Notes: generated by a model from the letters alone, not told the origin. 64,000 bases of DNA from Patagioenas fasciata (GCF_037038585.1 NC_092525.1:24510867-24574866); one strand, 5' to 3'; shown: positions 38,126 to 52,770, numbered from the stretch's first letter. Translations and numbers: made by a program.

Positions 38126-41100
38126 CTACAAAGTCCCAAAGAAAACAAAGGGAAAAGGCATGATTCCAGATGCAGATTAGACATTTTGCCATGAGGCCAT
38201 CTCCAATCTTTTCAGCCCAACCTCTTTTTTTTTTCTTATTGCTATAATACACGCTTCTAAAAAGTGGCTTTATTCTTATTTCACGAATTATCACTAAACA
38301 GGGGAAGTAATTTGGGTATTTTGTGGATCCAAAACCTATTTTTTTCTTCCTGAACTTCTGTCCCTCAACGAATTCTTTTGTAGGAGTGCCAAACCCCAGG
38401 CATGGGATTTGCTCCTGAACAAAGGAGTAACCTACGTGTTCCTTAGGGTACAATGCTGTGCAGCCAAGCCACTGTAACACATAGAGAAGCACTGGCAGGA
38501 GCTTTACCCTGCACTGTTCCCATTATTTCTCTCATATCAGATATAGCAACTGGGCAAGTGAAAAAAAAAAAGAAAAAACAAAACAAAAAACAAAAACAAC
38601 AACAAAATAATCCAAAAACAAACCGCACCAAAAACCACAACCACCAACACTATTTCTGCACCAAACAGCCAGCTGAATTGTACCCAGAGGTCATCTGAGG
38701 GCTAGACCAGCATATGGAGAAACAGCCCTAGCACTCCCTGCAGCAGCACATCACCATTTGGTCTGTTCAGCTGTGAGGTGGAACCCCACTCCTCCATCTC
38801 TCTTTTAAGGATGCACAAGTGGTGGGGCTGAGGGACAGCCAGCCCCTGCCAGCAGAAACATCTGGGAGTTATAGGAACTGAAATGGCTCATGTTTAAAGT
38901 CACTAATGGTTGTTCCATCCCATTACATAAACATTGTTCTGTAAACATTTTTTTTCTCTTTTGCAAAAATTAATTGTCTAGCAATTGCCCCATTTTTCTT
39001 CTTCCTTCTTTCCTTATTAGTACGGTAGTTTTGGTACAGAAAAGACAAAGATGGATACATACTTCCTACCATCAGGGTTAGTCCTTGTGCTGTGAGAAAC
39101 AAACGTAACTGACTTTCTCCGTGAGATAATATTTTATCTTCCTTTCCAGGAAGGACAAGTTCATGGCTGAGATTTCTTACAGAACATGGCTTGCTGAGCT
39201 CAACATTTTTATTGCCTTGTATGTCGCAAAGTCTTGACATCCATGACACAAAGATATAAACTACCAAGCACAAAATAAATCTCTCTGATGGAGAACCTGT
39301 ACACCTCAGAGCCAAAAAAAGATACAAATATAGTAACTGAAATAAACGTTTGCTGATGCAGAGGAACACACAGTTGTTTGTTCTTGCTCTGTCATTCCAG
39401 CTATACTAACGGTTGCAAAACCAGTAAAATAGTTAAACTTATATTTTTGATTGAGGAACTACAAACTATTACAAAATCATCCAAACTCATGAAGGGCCTT
39501 CACGCAGGCACAATCTGGTGAATTTTAAATGAGTGCTTGATAACAAATGAGGTATTGAAAGAGATGAACAGGCCCTGCAACTACTTGGAGAGAGAAAATG
39601 TCTCAGCCTGTTGCAGGGTGCCTTACCCTTTGTAATGCTGGGGGCCCCCATTTGCAATGCTGTAGCCTACTTCTCATTGCAGCTCTGAAACCTCTCACCT
39701 CAGATGCTGTGGCAGAGCTTTTTCCTCTTCTCAGACAGCTACTGAGACCTTTTCTTTTCCCTTTTCTGCCTCTGTCTCCCCAAAAGTAACATGCATCATG
39801 AGATTTGATGTATGCCATCAGGTATGAAACCCACTAATAAATGTTTGTGCAAATGAACCTGTCTCAGCATTCTTTGTGCTACTAGTCCGATTTCATAAAC
39901 AAATTAAGGATGAAGCTTAGCATATGCCATTAGATATTATCTGCTGCTAGGAGAAGGAATAGCCCATGTCAGCTGGAGAGAATTCAGAAAAACACCGCAG
40001 ATTCCTCCTGATCTAAATATCAATAATCAGGAAACTCAGTGAAGCTTTTCCTGTAGAAGGAAAAAATGCATCGGTTGTTTTCCCTAAGGGCTCCTCTTGT
40101 CTCCAGGGTCTTTCTGTATTAATGGAGCTGCCTGGAAGAATTCCTATCCAACGTGCAAATATTTCAAACGAAATAAAAAATATAATCTGGAACGGTAGAC
40201 TTTGGCAGCCAACACAGTCAGCTGGGGGGATGTGGGAACAGATCTGGTCACTGGCTGCACAGGCCCAGGGTAGAGGGTTCAGCCAGCCCAGCCCAGCCAG
40301 GGCACCCTGCACACCCAGTGGAGGAAGAAGCAAAGAGCTTTACCTCTACATCATCTGCCTGGCAGACCACCAAAGAGCCTGGCCAAGTGGGACAACAATC
40401 TGGGTGGAGCACAAATGACAGTCTCATTGAGACTACATATTCTAGCAAAATGTTTTTATTTGTAAGAATCAGCATTTTCTACCAGAAAACCAGTCAGCTG
40501 GAACATATCCAAACAGCTCCAGTACTCAGTTTAGTCACTCATGTTTTCCTATCCATCTTCCAGCTAATTAGCTACAGCTAAGACAACACACAGAGATTTG
40601 CTACCTCTGCAGGTAACATCTCTTTGTGAAGTGTGCACAAACCACAAAACCAGGATGTCTGTCACCAGCCACTGTGAACTGTTTGTAATCATGTCTTGTT
40701 GCTTATTAAACACAGGCTCCTAATCCAGCCATTAGATATGGTTTTGTTTCCCATAAGACATTAACTTATTTTTCTCACCTCTTATTTTTAACTGATAAAC
40801 ATTTTACAAGTGACAGAATACTAAATTTTGCTTATCCGATTTTATCTATACCTCATCTACTAAACACACTTTGAGCCAGGGCAAAATTAGAAAGAGATGT
40901 TCTAAGCCCTTGGCACTTAAAATCTCTACTTTGGCTCAGCTGACAGCACGAACTGGATGTGATTATTTATGTAGCTGAGTAAATGTTCATGGCACTATTT
41001 AACCAAATAAAGTATAGGGCCTGAGTCTAGCAAAATCTTGTGCACATACAAGGTACTTACTTGCAGGCTCTTCAGGGGTAAATGCTTTAAATCTTGATTG

Positions 41101-41763
41101 TCTGGTGGCCTGAGCAATGAATTAAACATATAAGGACATAAGAAATGCCACAGTAGCCTGTCTCCAGTGGTGACAGAAGTAGCTAAATAGGGGAAGCACA
41201 AGAAACAAACTGCTTTCTTGTTCTGTTACCCTCACAGCTGCTGAGCATTCACAACTGTTACATTAGGGATGTTGGAGAATTCTCATCTGTTTCAGCTTCT
41301 ATTTGTGGATCTGTTGTCCGTGAATTTAATGCCTTTCTAAACCCAATGACTACCTCATCTCCACAGCTTCCTGCGGAAGCAAGTTCCAGATATACCTGCT
41401 GGCTGAAGACATAGCAACTTCTATTCTAACGGGTCTCTAACTTTTATCAAGTGTTCCCCTAGTTATAATTTCATCCCTTTGATCATTGTCATTTCCCCTC
41501 TTTGCACTGTGCCTTTGCTCCTGCTAGACAAGCCCAAAGCAGCTGCACTTTGGTATCCATTCACAGAACCATTGCCCATGAACACCCCAGGCTGCTCCCA
41601 GCAAAAACTAACATCTTGTGCCATAGGGCCCCATGCATCAAGAAACAACATACCATGGAAGCCTTATCTCTGCTACATTTTTCAAATGGCTCTGAACATG
41701 ATATTCCAAAAAGGGCAACAATGAAGCACCAAACAGTAATTGCTTAGTAAAGTTTCCCTGCTT
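38126..41763. other. Intergenic region, no recognised gene
   Basis: Contains an A/C-rich tract at 38561-38650. Minus-strand frames of 149 codons (38043-38492) and 148 codons (38923-39369) lack motifs, and the first crosses low-complexity and inverted-repeat DNA. The stretch 41360-41470 resembles an old amniote interspersed repeat (a CTTCCTGCGGAAGCAAGTTC-type segment), but that match is from memory and weak. Confidence 0.45.
38561..38650 (+). repeat. A/C-rich low-complexity tract
   Basis: Run of A, CAAAA and CCA units, almost free of G and T. Confidence 0.75.
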
Positions 41764-41834
41764 ATTGCAGAGGTGTTGAACTAGATGACCTTTGAAGGTT
41801 TCTTCCAAGCCAAACTATTCTATGATTTTATGAA
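41764..41834 (+). mobile_element. CR1 LINE 3' end fragment
   Basis: Contains GAACTAGATGACCTTTGAAG, then GTTTCTTCCAAGCCAAACTA and TTCTATGATTTTATGA. This follows the order of the avian CR1 3' end (a 'ggactagatgacctt' block, a 'ccttccaa' block, terminal TTCTATGA repeats). It is strongly 5'-truncated or diverged. Confidence 0.8.
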
Positions 41835-44800
41835 AATTCTTGTCTTACATCCTGAGTACTTGGAACATTTCTTGAGGGCATCCATGTTTAACAACTGGTC
41901 AAAATCTAGTTAGAAAAAAATGGATAAAAACAGGAGAAAAAGTAATGTTTCAGTATTTCACAAAATTTGTGCCTAGAAAATGGAGAATGTCTTGTGAGGC
42001 CATGATAGATGGTATGGTACTAATTAAGGAACTAGCAGAAAAGAAGCTCAATTTGTGGAGGAGATGATGAAAAACCAGCCTGGTAATGACTGAGCAAAGG
42101 TTGACTGTGGCAAAGTACGCAACACAAACGGATGTCTCTATCCAGGGATGATCTTGCTTCTAGATGGTTTCAGAAAAAGAATTGTTAGAGCTCTCAGTGT
42201 CTCCCTCTAAAATTATCCTAAATTCCAAAGGGCACAAAACACTCTTATCACACTCTGAGAACATTCCAGTCCAAATTGAGCTCTGCTGTATATGAGGATA
42301 ATTTCATACGTATTTGAGTCTGCTTCAGGAAAAGAATCTATTTAAAACCAGCAACTGGATTAAGCAGGAAGCTTAAGGTATTACGTCCATGGCTGAAAAT
42401 ATTCAAAGGTTACATGTATCTTAAGGAAAAGAAGTCCCTGAGCACATAAACTCTCTCCAATTAACGGCAAAGAGGCGTGAGACAAACCACAGAAAGTAAA
42501 CACTGCTCCACTAAAAGATGATAGCCTGTTCATGCAAAAGACAACACAGCTGCATGATTTGATGCCCAGCTACTTCTGATTCAAAAATCTTGTGTTACTA
42601 GCTAAACTGATCTAAAAAAATCTCATCACATCCTGTTCACAGTTTTTGGCAGGAAACCACCTTCTTGATTCAGTGGCATTTCAATAGGTTTTGGGGACTA
42701 TTTGGTCACATCTGAGCTCATTCAAAAGCATTTAAGGACCAGCAAGACATGCAAGGTTACGTTACATATCCTGCAAGAGATATAAGCTTAAAAAAACCAA
42801 ACCAAACCAAAACCAGGATAAGAACTACAATCATTACAAGAACTTTAACAGCTTGCAATCTGTCAACAGTCTGGATTGTTACAGTCCTGCCACTTAAACA
42901 TGACAAAACATCTTTCCATAAATGAATAAACACATCTCCCAACAACAGAAATTATACTGACCACAAAATGGGAGAACTGATGAGTAAAACCTGAGTAGTT
43001 AAAAACAGAGGAAAGAGAGGTTAAAGCCAGGAGCAACAGCAGAACTTAGGCAAACTGCAACAATTTTTTTCTGATGATTGGTCATAGATCATTACTTAGA
43101 TATTCAGTAGATGAGAATTGATCTCTGCCCTTCTGAGCCTGTCATCAGCTTCTGCAAGGTGCTGTAGGATATAATGAATGCAAAGGAAAACAGATGTCTG
43201 CCTTCAGACTGCTAGATGGGGTTTTGGTGTTTGTTTGTTTTTCTTTCCATTCCAGAAACAGCACTGTGTTCACAAGGGAGAAAAAAAATTGGGTTTCATA
43301 AAGTTTTAGTTTCATAAAAAGCCGTTTGTTTCTCAGCTGTAATGATAACTGAAAACAAAGTCCCTCAGAAGAGAAAATGAGCTGGCCAGGAATGCCATTA
43401 TAAATGTAAACACAAACTGGCAAAGAAAACAAAAGTAGCTTGCTTGTAACAAAATAACTTTTTGTTTCAGTTCCCCAGTTGCTAGGTTTAACGAATGCAA
43501 ATTAAATAATATGGGGCAGACAGAAGATTTAGTAAAAAATATGCAAGTCAGCTAAGCAAAGTCATAGTAGTGACAGAAACCATATTCTTACCACTTATCA
43601 GCAACACCAAAAGTACGGTACTAAGAAACTGGTGTTAATCACTATGTCAACATCAGTCATTAATGATAGTAACATAGAAAAGCTACTTATTAAACACAAT
43701 AAGTTCCATTTACACAATATTTTCTGCAGATCTACATTTTTTTCCCCCATATTTTGAAAAACACACTTAAAAATAGTCGAGAGGCTACAGCTCTCATTAC
43801 AAATATGTCTTAATTCAACCCTGAGAGCTGGCACTTAAACAACAGCACTTCATGAACCAGGGAGACTAAGCATGTTCCTCTTTGTTCCACTTGCTATTTT
43901 CCCATACAATCTCTGAATTTCTCAGTAAATATATTGCATTTTCCCTACACATATCAAGACATCACCCTCATATTCACTGTGCATGTTCCCCCTTCAGCTG
44001 ACGGTCGCAAGGTGCGTGAATTCTCTAAACACATCACTAATTTGCTAATGTGCAGCAGAAGAGGATATAACAGGTGCTGAGAAAAAAACTCCTTTGTGCA
44101 CTACAACATGCACATTTTATCTTTGACAGGAGCTCTCTTCTGTTAAAGCAGCTTCTGCAAAACCAGGTAACACGCAGTCACCTGCAGCACCAGGCTCCTC
44201 TCTGCTGCCGCATCCCATCAGCGCTCCAGTCTTGGAACAGTTACAAAAGTTTTGGCATTTCAAATTCCGGCATCTCTTGTAATTTTTTCATTGCCTAAAC
44301 TTCTTTCCCATCACAGTAAACACAGTGCCTTGAATAAACCTGGGGTTATTTCTGAATGACTTATGGAAAGAATGCAAAAATAATGGTCATTTGATCTGTC
44401 TTCAAATAGATGCTTAATTGAATAATGCAGGCAAATCCACCTCAGTCTGATTTAGACGCTGAGATCCTGGGAGGTTTTACTGGCTATTCTTTCTTTCATG
44501 ACTAAACATGTTTGTACAATTGTTTTAATTTGGTTTTTAGGCATATATGATTTTTAAATTAAATCTCCTGTTAGAACTAACAGCTCCTGTTACTCCTACA
44601 GTGCACTGTATTCCTCTGAGGCTTGTCCACAGGTGTGAAATTAACCTCTCAACTGCTTGCTGCATGTGGATTAGAGTATTTGTCTAAAATAAAGAAAATC
44701 CAGTATACAAAGGAGGAATAATGGCATAATTTATGGGAGAAATTGTCCTCTCTTCTCCTGTAGCCCAAGCACGCACATAATAATCAATACAGTGGCATTA

Positions 44801-47800
44801 GCTATCCAGTAGATATGGGTACATTTCATCAGGATAGTTTTTGCTCTTCTTTTTCCATTTGTTCTTGTAATTTACCTATGCCTTCTATGATTCCTGCTAT
44901 ATTCAAGTATATCCCAGAGAGCTGATCTAAGCCATTTGTCCCCTGATTTCTAAGTTCCAGACTTGCCAGGAATGTTGCCTCAGTCTTGAAATAACAGTTT
45001 TTCTTGTAAAGATACCAAAATCCAAAACTTATTTAAAACAAAGAGATTAAGAGATAAAAAAATCCACATTAACTAAACACTATTTTTATGTCAGGTGTAA
45101 AATAAGTCCACCATTCTAGGCCTTGAACTGTAGCTCACACATCACACCTCAGAGCAACACATATCAGAGAAAGTACTGAATGTGTTCCTGTTTCAAAGTG
45201 TGATTAGAAACTGTCACAGAGTTTCATTTTTAAAAGAGTTCGGTGTTAAGAAAAGCTTACTGAAAGGACCAGGTGAAATCGCAGCCAACATCACAGAGCA
45301 TATACCTGCTGTGCAACTGCTGTTCAGCTCTGAAATGGAGCCACCAGCCTGGAGAGAAATGCTAATCAGCAAGGTGGCATCTGGGCAAAGCCCACAAAGC
45401 ATCCACAGGTAGAGTCTGGCAACATCTGGTCACTCCTCCTGGTTCTGCCTCCCTTTTCCTCTAGATGCATGCTGAAGATCACTCTTTTCCCAGAATTGTG
45501 TTACAGACTTCCATCTCAGCTTGAAAATAATGAAGGTAATGATTTACAGTGTCTTTTGAGGTTCTAAACAAGCTGAACAACATCCTTGGGTGGCTCCACA
45601 GCTTGCCAGCCTTTCTGCTTTTTTACCACACTCACAAATGTGAGTCTGTTCACAGGCATATTCAACTCTCATCTTCAGCCTCTTCTATTAGTCTGTGCCA
45701 TCCTTTCAGAGAAATGCCAAGACTTCCTTTTTCCCTTTTAAATTATCTGTTTGGTATGTTTTAGTCTTTATGGCTACTGAAGAATTTTAAATTATTTGTT
45801 GGTTCTTTTTTTACTTAAGGTTTCTTGTTCTCATTTCTCAGTAATGCTGCAAGCAGTCCTTGAGAAACATCTTCTTGTAACCAGAAAAATGATGAGTTCA
45901 TTCATGTAAAGGTCTCATCACAACTCCTACCTGAAGGCTGCGGAACCCATTTGTGTTTATTTAAAACAGAGCTTACCAAAATGTAGTCAGGAGTTTTATG
46001 TAGCCTCTTAGCCTTCTAAGTACAACCTGTGGTAATGTACAGTCCTGCACTGCCATTTTCTAGCACTGTAAATATCCTAGAAAAATATTTCTTTAATGCA
46101 AAATTACCTGTCACTGTTGTCTGTTGTGACAGTAACTGCTCTGATTAAGTCTAACACTGGAATAACAACAGAGTACATCTCTAGTAATTTCTGTTGAGTT
46201 CTACCTGTTTAACATAAATTTAAATACAAGAAGTGACATTATCATTCTATCCACATATTTTAGAAATGTGGACCATTATTTTCCACATGGAATGATTCAC
46301 CTGAAGTCAGCTATGAATTGCCTTCCTCTGAAGACCTATTTGAATGATGAACTAATAGCTGATGAGAAAAACATTCAGGGGAACAATGTACCTGTCTACC
46401 ATGTATACGGAGGACTGAGACATCATTTTGCAACACCTGGCATTAAGGGAATGACTAATCTGCCAAGCTCCTTGGCTCTGTCTCTCTGCCAGGCTACCCG
46501 CACAACAGTCTGCACCCTCAGCCCAGCCCTGGCTACGTTCTGACCGCTTGGGTGTTCCCGTCAACCAGACAGGAGGGAACTGCTGTGGTTTGATGCAGTC
46601 AAATATCACTCCATGCTGTGTTTGTCTCCCAGCCTTCACTTTGGGAGTAGACCAAGGCACCACTGGGTACATGTGCAATTACAAATATTGTACAGGAAAC
46701 CCCCATTCTGACCTTTTCTAACTTCAGAGAGTTTAACTTTACAAACTTCAGAATAGTTTTTGTCAATATGATATATAGAAAGGGTATAAAGCTGTCCTTA
46801 CTCAGTTGAGATGTCCTCTGACTTTACTAAGTGGATTTGCTAAGACAATGCTTTCTCTCCTCTCCATTACCACACATCCTTTACCACATCTGAAAGACAT
46901 TGATTACCCTTCCAGTTTTCACAGAAAAGGCTATACTGCAACACTGAAAATGATAAAATAAAACACCCTAAAATAGGTCTAAAAAATGAAAACATTTCCA
47001 CCTACAAATTTGATATTTTGCTAGTGTTTTTATTTTCCACTAAGAAAGTCTAATTAAACCTCTGCCAATTCCACCCACCATGGAGATCTGGTTGTTCCAA
47101 GAAATAGTTTTGTTTAAACTTTGAAATGAAATAGGAAAGACTGACATTTTATCTCACTTTCAAATGAAATGCTTACTTTCAAATATTTGAACTTTTTAGG
47201 TGGTGCAAAGTATTTTATACTCCTCTGTAATCTTCAGTTTTCTCACTGCTGTCCTCCTGACAATATTCACCTGTAGGAGTTGTAAAATGGATTGATTTTT
47301 TAAGCCAGGAAGACTTTCTATATCAATATCTGACTAATACCATTTAGGCATTTACAGAGAGTTTCATTAACATGGATTAAACAATCATCAAAAGGGCTGT
47401 GTTGACTGTGTTACACACAGATAATATTGATAAAGATGGTGCCCATGTCCAGATTTAACAAACATTTTGATTGTTTAACATCCCTCAGCACACCCAGTTT
47501 AACAAATATGGCCTTTGGTGGGGGGAAAAAACAAAACAGAATACAATTTGAACAGAACAGGGAGCCAGTGTTCTGCATCACCTAGTTAACCTCAAACAAG
47601 ATTAATCAGATCTCTTTACCTGAGACTGTGTAACCCAGCTAGTATCTGCTAAGAAAATGTCTTTGTTCAAAAAACACTGCTTCTTGCTAAGCTGTTTCCT
47701 TTCTATATTGACAAAAGACATAAGGAATGTGAGAATGTCTTGTCCTTTAAAATGCAGACTAAATCCAGGTCTCCTTTCAGCTTGTCTTTGCAGAAGGGAT

Positions 47801-50800
47801 AAAGCAGATCTCGCATGAGCAGACCAGCCATCGCAGGGCCCTCAGGGATCCCTCTGCTTGGATTCTCGCCCGCCAATACCGAGTATCTCCCCTTTAAAAA
47901 CTAACATTTCTGTAAGTCCGTGGGTAGAGGTGGAATCACAATCAACTGCTTAAATTCACCTTCTTTTTACAATGTCACTATAACAGAGACATATGCATCC
48001 ACATAACAGCAACAGTGCAAGTAGACATATAGTCCCAGTTTATCCACTTTTTGATACATTTCAGCTCTATTTTTAGAACTTTTATAAACTAATGTGGATG
48101 TTTATGTAAAAAAAGGTGGCTGAGGTCTGGGAATGATGAGTTCTCAGAGAGCTCCATCTAGTTTATACATTACTCAGACAGAGGATTTTGCTGTTAAGTG
48201 AAATGAGATTTATTTGTAACGGGATATATTCTTTTTTTCTATTTAGGAACGACTGAACATTTAATTAGTCGAGTCTTTGTGTTAATCCACAATAGTGCTA
48301 AATTTAGGTCTAGAAATAATGTCTTATGATTTGTATGTTTCGAGCTTTATGACTGGAAGTAGTATGGGGGAAGGACAACAGCTAGTCAGGCACTCTGCAG
48401 GGACAAAGAGAATGCAACAACTTGACCTCAGCAAGCTTTCAAACAATTAAAAACAACAAAACAAAACTAACCACCAACCCAACACCCAAAAAAGCACCAC
48501 CCCCCTCCCCCCCCCATGTCATTGAAGTTCTAAAAGGGACTAAGAAGCCAGAATGTGAAGAAGATAATTAGAATCATACTAAGGGTTTGAGCAAACATCT
48601 TCACTTCTCCAACAATATCAGAAAGAGTGGCAATTCTAATATTCATCTATAAAATAGTGCCCTACCATACGTACCATGCATGGCTGCTATTATGTAACAA
48701 TGCACAGCACAGAAACGCATCACCTCTCCCAGCAGCAGGGCGCTGCTGTGATCTTTTGTATGAATACCTAATGGTTCCCTATTCCCCAGAGGAGACACAG
48801 CCTAAAAGAGAGGGCAGAACAGAGGCTCAGTTGACACTATTAAAAGCAGCACAGTGGCGTTCTTCACTGATCTTCTATGCTTACGTGAACTATCTCACAG
48901 ACACAGCACCAGGACTCTACTGCTGTAAATTTTAAAATAACACTGTAAAAATACAGGAAAGTACACCTCTGTAATTTGCAATATGTGTTACAGAACAAAA
49001 AGTTATAGCTCAAGATCTTATTCCTTCTTTGGAATATGATTTTTCAGCTAGCCAAAGGCAATATGGGTTCAACAAGGCATCCCTCAAGTAACCCTAATGC
49101 ACGGTTTAAAGTACCATGCAAAAGCACATTCTCCCCCCTCACCTTTATGAAACTCAGCTATAAAGTCTCTGGACCGTTTTTTTTCTATGTTCTTTCCTAC
49201 CATCTAGGTCTCTTCTCTATAAAAAGGAGAAATAAGGACTGGCATTTCAGAAAATACAGGTGCAGATTTAAGTATTATACAGTGAGAACGACTGTCCCCT
49301 GGGGACTTGGAAAAGATCAGCACAGCTATTGCAACATATAATGTAACTGAGATGGAAAAAACTTCATCTTTCATCCTGGATGTTTATTGCATATGTTACA
49401 GTTCTCCGTACATCCAGCCATCACTGAGGCTCATAGGAATCATATAAGCAGAAAAAGAACAGAACATTCTCAAGAAAGCCTCTGCAAAGATAAGTGTGAT
49501 CTCCAGGGTGAGAGCTTGTGTCATTAAATGTCTAACATCAGGTTTCATTGCAGGCAATATCAAAATTCTCACTGACTTCAACAGCAAAGTTTGGGCTATA
49601 GGCTCCCCAACATCAATCTCCATTGGCCTTGCTCCTTGAAAATAGGCTCAGTGTTACAGAAACAGACCAAGGCCTCAGGAAGCACATACAGGAAAAGATT
49701 TGGCACTGTGTTTGCATGTCTCCTCAGCTACCAAGAGCTTCACTGTTATGAAGGCACTGAGGTCAGTGTACACCCAGAACAATCTGGAGCGTTGCTCTTG
49801 AGGCTGGTTGGAGCTGTGCAGACAGGGTTGCACACCCCACAGCCCCATTCCCAATGAGGGGCATCATGAGATAGAATCACTTATTTTTCAGCATCATTAT
49901 GCCCTGTGCCATGCCAGCACACCTGCACCTGTGCTGCAGCTGCAATCTAGGCTTTTCCAGAAAGCAGTAATATGTAATTCTCCTGAAATTTTCAAAATAA
50001 CATCGGCAAGAGATCATGAAGCACAGGGTTGAGATGCCAAATCTCATTTTACCAAGTCAGCGTATGGTACCATTGGTGCAAAACCAGACCCACCTTCCAA
50101 AAAGCAGGCTAATGAACTGAGCCATCCTCACTTTGAAAAACTAGAAATTCATACTACTTCAGTTTGGTGTATCTAAAACTGCTTGGTGAGCCCTAAAGCT
50201 CTTCTAGGCAGCACCCAGTGATGCAGTCAGCCAGGGCTGCACTCGTACAGCTCCTGGGGAGCAGGCAGCCCCCCCACCAGAAGTATCCCCCCTGTCCCAG
50301 GCCTGACCGGGTCATTTTGCAGTACACTGATGCCATTATCTGCTATCAGATACTTTTTTGTTGTTTTCTTAAACACAAACAGAAAATATCTTTTATCATG
50401 CAGATGTCTCATCGACCTCCTGGCAAAGGTTAGCATCATAGGCAGAAAACATACTGCACAGCATGACAAAGCAAGAAAGTATTTCGTAAAGTTTCTCTTT
50501 TACTGCAAAAACAGTGATTTCCAGGCTTTAAAAGCATAATAAGAATGTAAACTAAAAATATACCTCAATGCAGCCTATAAAATTCAACTTTAATCTAAAT
50601 AGTTTTTAAACCAAATGTTACAGTAAGTATGTTTTATAAGGTCATCTAACCACACAATTCCATAAGCAGCTTTTTTTTTTTTTTACTTGGAACACTATTT
50701 CTTTTTTCCAGTATTTAAAGACATTACAAATATTATAACTGCCTTCCTTAACTGGCACTTCCATTTTATGGGTATCTGAAAGAAGCAATTAAAAAGTTTA

Positions 50801-52544
50801 AAATAAAAACTATCAGACAAATACATGATTCATGCTGCAGTTTTCCATATGCTGACTACTGCCAGCTTTACAACTTGGCAGATGCTGGGAATATTCCAGC
50901 TCTACCCTTACAAGTCTCCTCCAAGAGCATCAAGAAAGCATTTCATCAAGCTTTAAATATCAACAGGATCTCTGGTGTGCTATGGGTAAGCCCCCCAAAT
51001 AGAAATGCTTAACCAAACCTTACTGTAGCTTACTAGACTTTGAAGTTTTCCCATTCCCACTATCCTTTGGTACATTTCCCCCCCAGTCAACTTTGAGAGT
51101 CAGGTGAAAGAAACTTGAAACCAGCATCAAAAATGGGGAAATCTCCTACAAGCCAGGTGGAAGGTGAGGAATGTACTGTTCTCCTTGCAGAGTATTTGAT
51201 CCTTTACAGAGGCTCAGCTCTGGGTAAGGCCCAGGGCTGAGTTCTGACCTGTTATTCTAAGCAAGGCAGTCTGCCCCCCCCAGCCCAGCGGCTGCGGGTT
51301 TCACATGTGCAGAGCGTGTTCCCATCCTTGGGTGTGTTACAGGCTGTTCAGCAGCTCCTGCCCGAATCTCTCACAGCTGCACAGCCCAGCTGACCCTGGC
51401 ACTCAAAGCGAGTGACGGTGGAAGGACCTAGAAGCGAGTCAGCACAGCTCCATCCATCACACCAGCACTATCTGCCCATAAAGCTTCTGGAACTGATACT
51501 TTTACAGCACTTAGAGCCCTACCTCTGTTAGTGTTTCCACATTTCCTCCCTCCCATGGCAACACCCTCGTAATAATTTCTCTTTAAAACTGTATGTGCTA
51601 TATCCAAGACTAAGAGCTACCTGTAGCAAAACAAAACAAAACAAAAAACACTGAAACCAATTTGGTAAAATTTCGAAGATGGAACTGTATTTTCCTACTA
51701 GTCCTTCACTATATACTGCAAAGGACTTACAACAGGCAGCACTGAAAAGCATCCTTATTTAAATGCTTTCACAAATAAAATGGAATTCATTTTCCCTGTG
51801 CATCTCATTTAAAGCAAAATGCCTTTGCACAGCTTCGTGCATATGCAACAAGCAGAGGTTGTAGGACTATGGTAATTACCCAAAAGGATCAGACATTTGA
51901 TGCTACATGATTGCACTGAAGTCAACCAGTGTTTGGGGAATCAAATGGTCTTTCAGAATACTGCTTTTTATAGCAGAAAAATACATGCTCTAGAGTACTG
52001 TGGAAAGAAAGACACATTCAGAGAAAGGAGAAAAAAAGGTAACATAGATTAAAGAGAAACTCACATGATTCCTAAATTCACATTCTTTGGACATGATACC
52101 CTTCAGCTGGACACTGCTGAGAAAGACCACATGGCCTTTTCAACAAACCCACAGCTGGAGTAAATCATTGCAATTTCAGCTTCGTGTACTGGGAGCAATT
52201 TACACAATTCGCTGATAGGTGGCAACACTATACAGAGATAGAACACATGTGCAGACAGCTTATTCAAGTGATAAACAGCTTGGGCTAGCAGAGAGGTGGA
52301 CATCAAAAGTACAATATGCTCAAATTTATGGTTACTTAATTTTTTGAAGAAAGGTGGCTAAGTCCTTCCTTATCCTTTTTTTTGTGTCCTGGCCACATTT
52401 AAAAGTCTGTATTTCCTTTAAAAAAAAAGTCTACAGGTAAAATGCAAGGTACATTCTGATTGACAGAGAAGACAGCCATCCCTCTGCCAGTGGCAGATAA
52501 AAGCTTTCCAGCGAGGCACTAGCAAAGGCGAGTTGAGGGAAGGG
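41835..52544. other. Intergenic region upstream of RGS2
   Basis: No recognised exon. Low-complexity patches occur near 42790-42816 (CCAAA units), 48450-48515 (A/C-rich with poly-C) and 51625-51650 (CAAAA units). A moderately GC-rich patch lies at about 51180-51480. Distal RGS2 enhancers would be expected in such a region but none can be assigned by eye. Confidence 0.45.
48450..48515 (+). repeat. A/C-rich tract ending in poly-C
   Basis: CAAAA and CCAA units grade into a C-rich run (CCCCCCTCCCCCCCCC) at 48499-48515. Confidence 0.7.
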
Positions 52545-52770
52545 CGGGAAAAAAAAATTAAAAAAAAAGAAAAAAAAGAGAGGGGGGAAAAAAGAGAAGG
52601 GAAGGGAATGGAAAGAAAACAAAAAGACAAAAAGGTAAAGAAGGAAAAAAGAAAAGGAAAAAAGGAGGGAAAAAAGAAGGGAAAAAAACGGGAAAAAAGG
52701 AAAAGAAGATAATAAAGAAAAAAGAGAGGGGAGAAGGAAAAGAAAGGCAAAACAAAATAAATGGGAAAAG
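52545..52770 (+). repeat. Polypurine tract upstream of RGS2 promoter
   Basis: About 225 bp of almost pure A/G on the + strand, built of GGAAAA, GAAAA and GGGA units. Uninterrupted purine runs include 52560-52608 (49 nt), 52637-52688 (52 nt) and 52714-52747 (34 nt). It ends about 130 bp before the TATA box. Minus-strand frames through it are Phe/Pro/Ser/Leu low-complexity and are not genes. Confidence 0.85.

Noticed and set aside
38043-38492. 149-codon minus-strand frame
   Set aside because: It begins inside low-complexity DNA and crosses the inverted repeat; no protein-like features.
38923-39369. 148-codon minus-strand frame with a hydrophobic start
   Set aside because: Hydrophobicity follows from T-rich codons; the rest is Lys-rich low complexity and no family is recognisable.
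52418-52755. Minus-strand frames rich in Phe, Pro and Ser upstream of RGS2
   Set aside because: They are translations of the polypurine tract; low complexity alone keeps the frame open.
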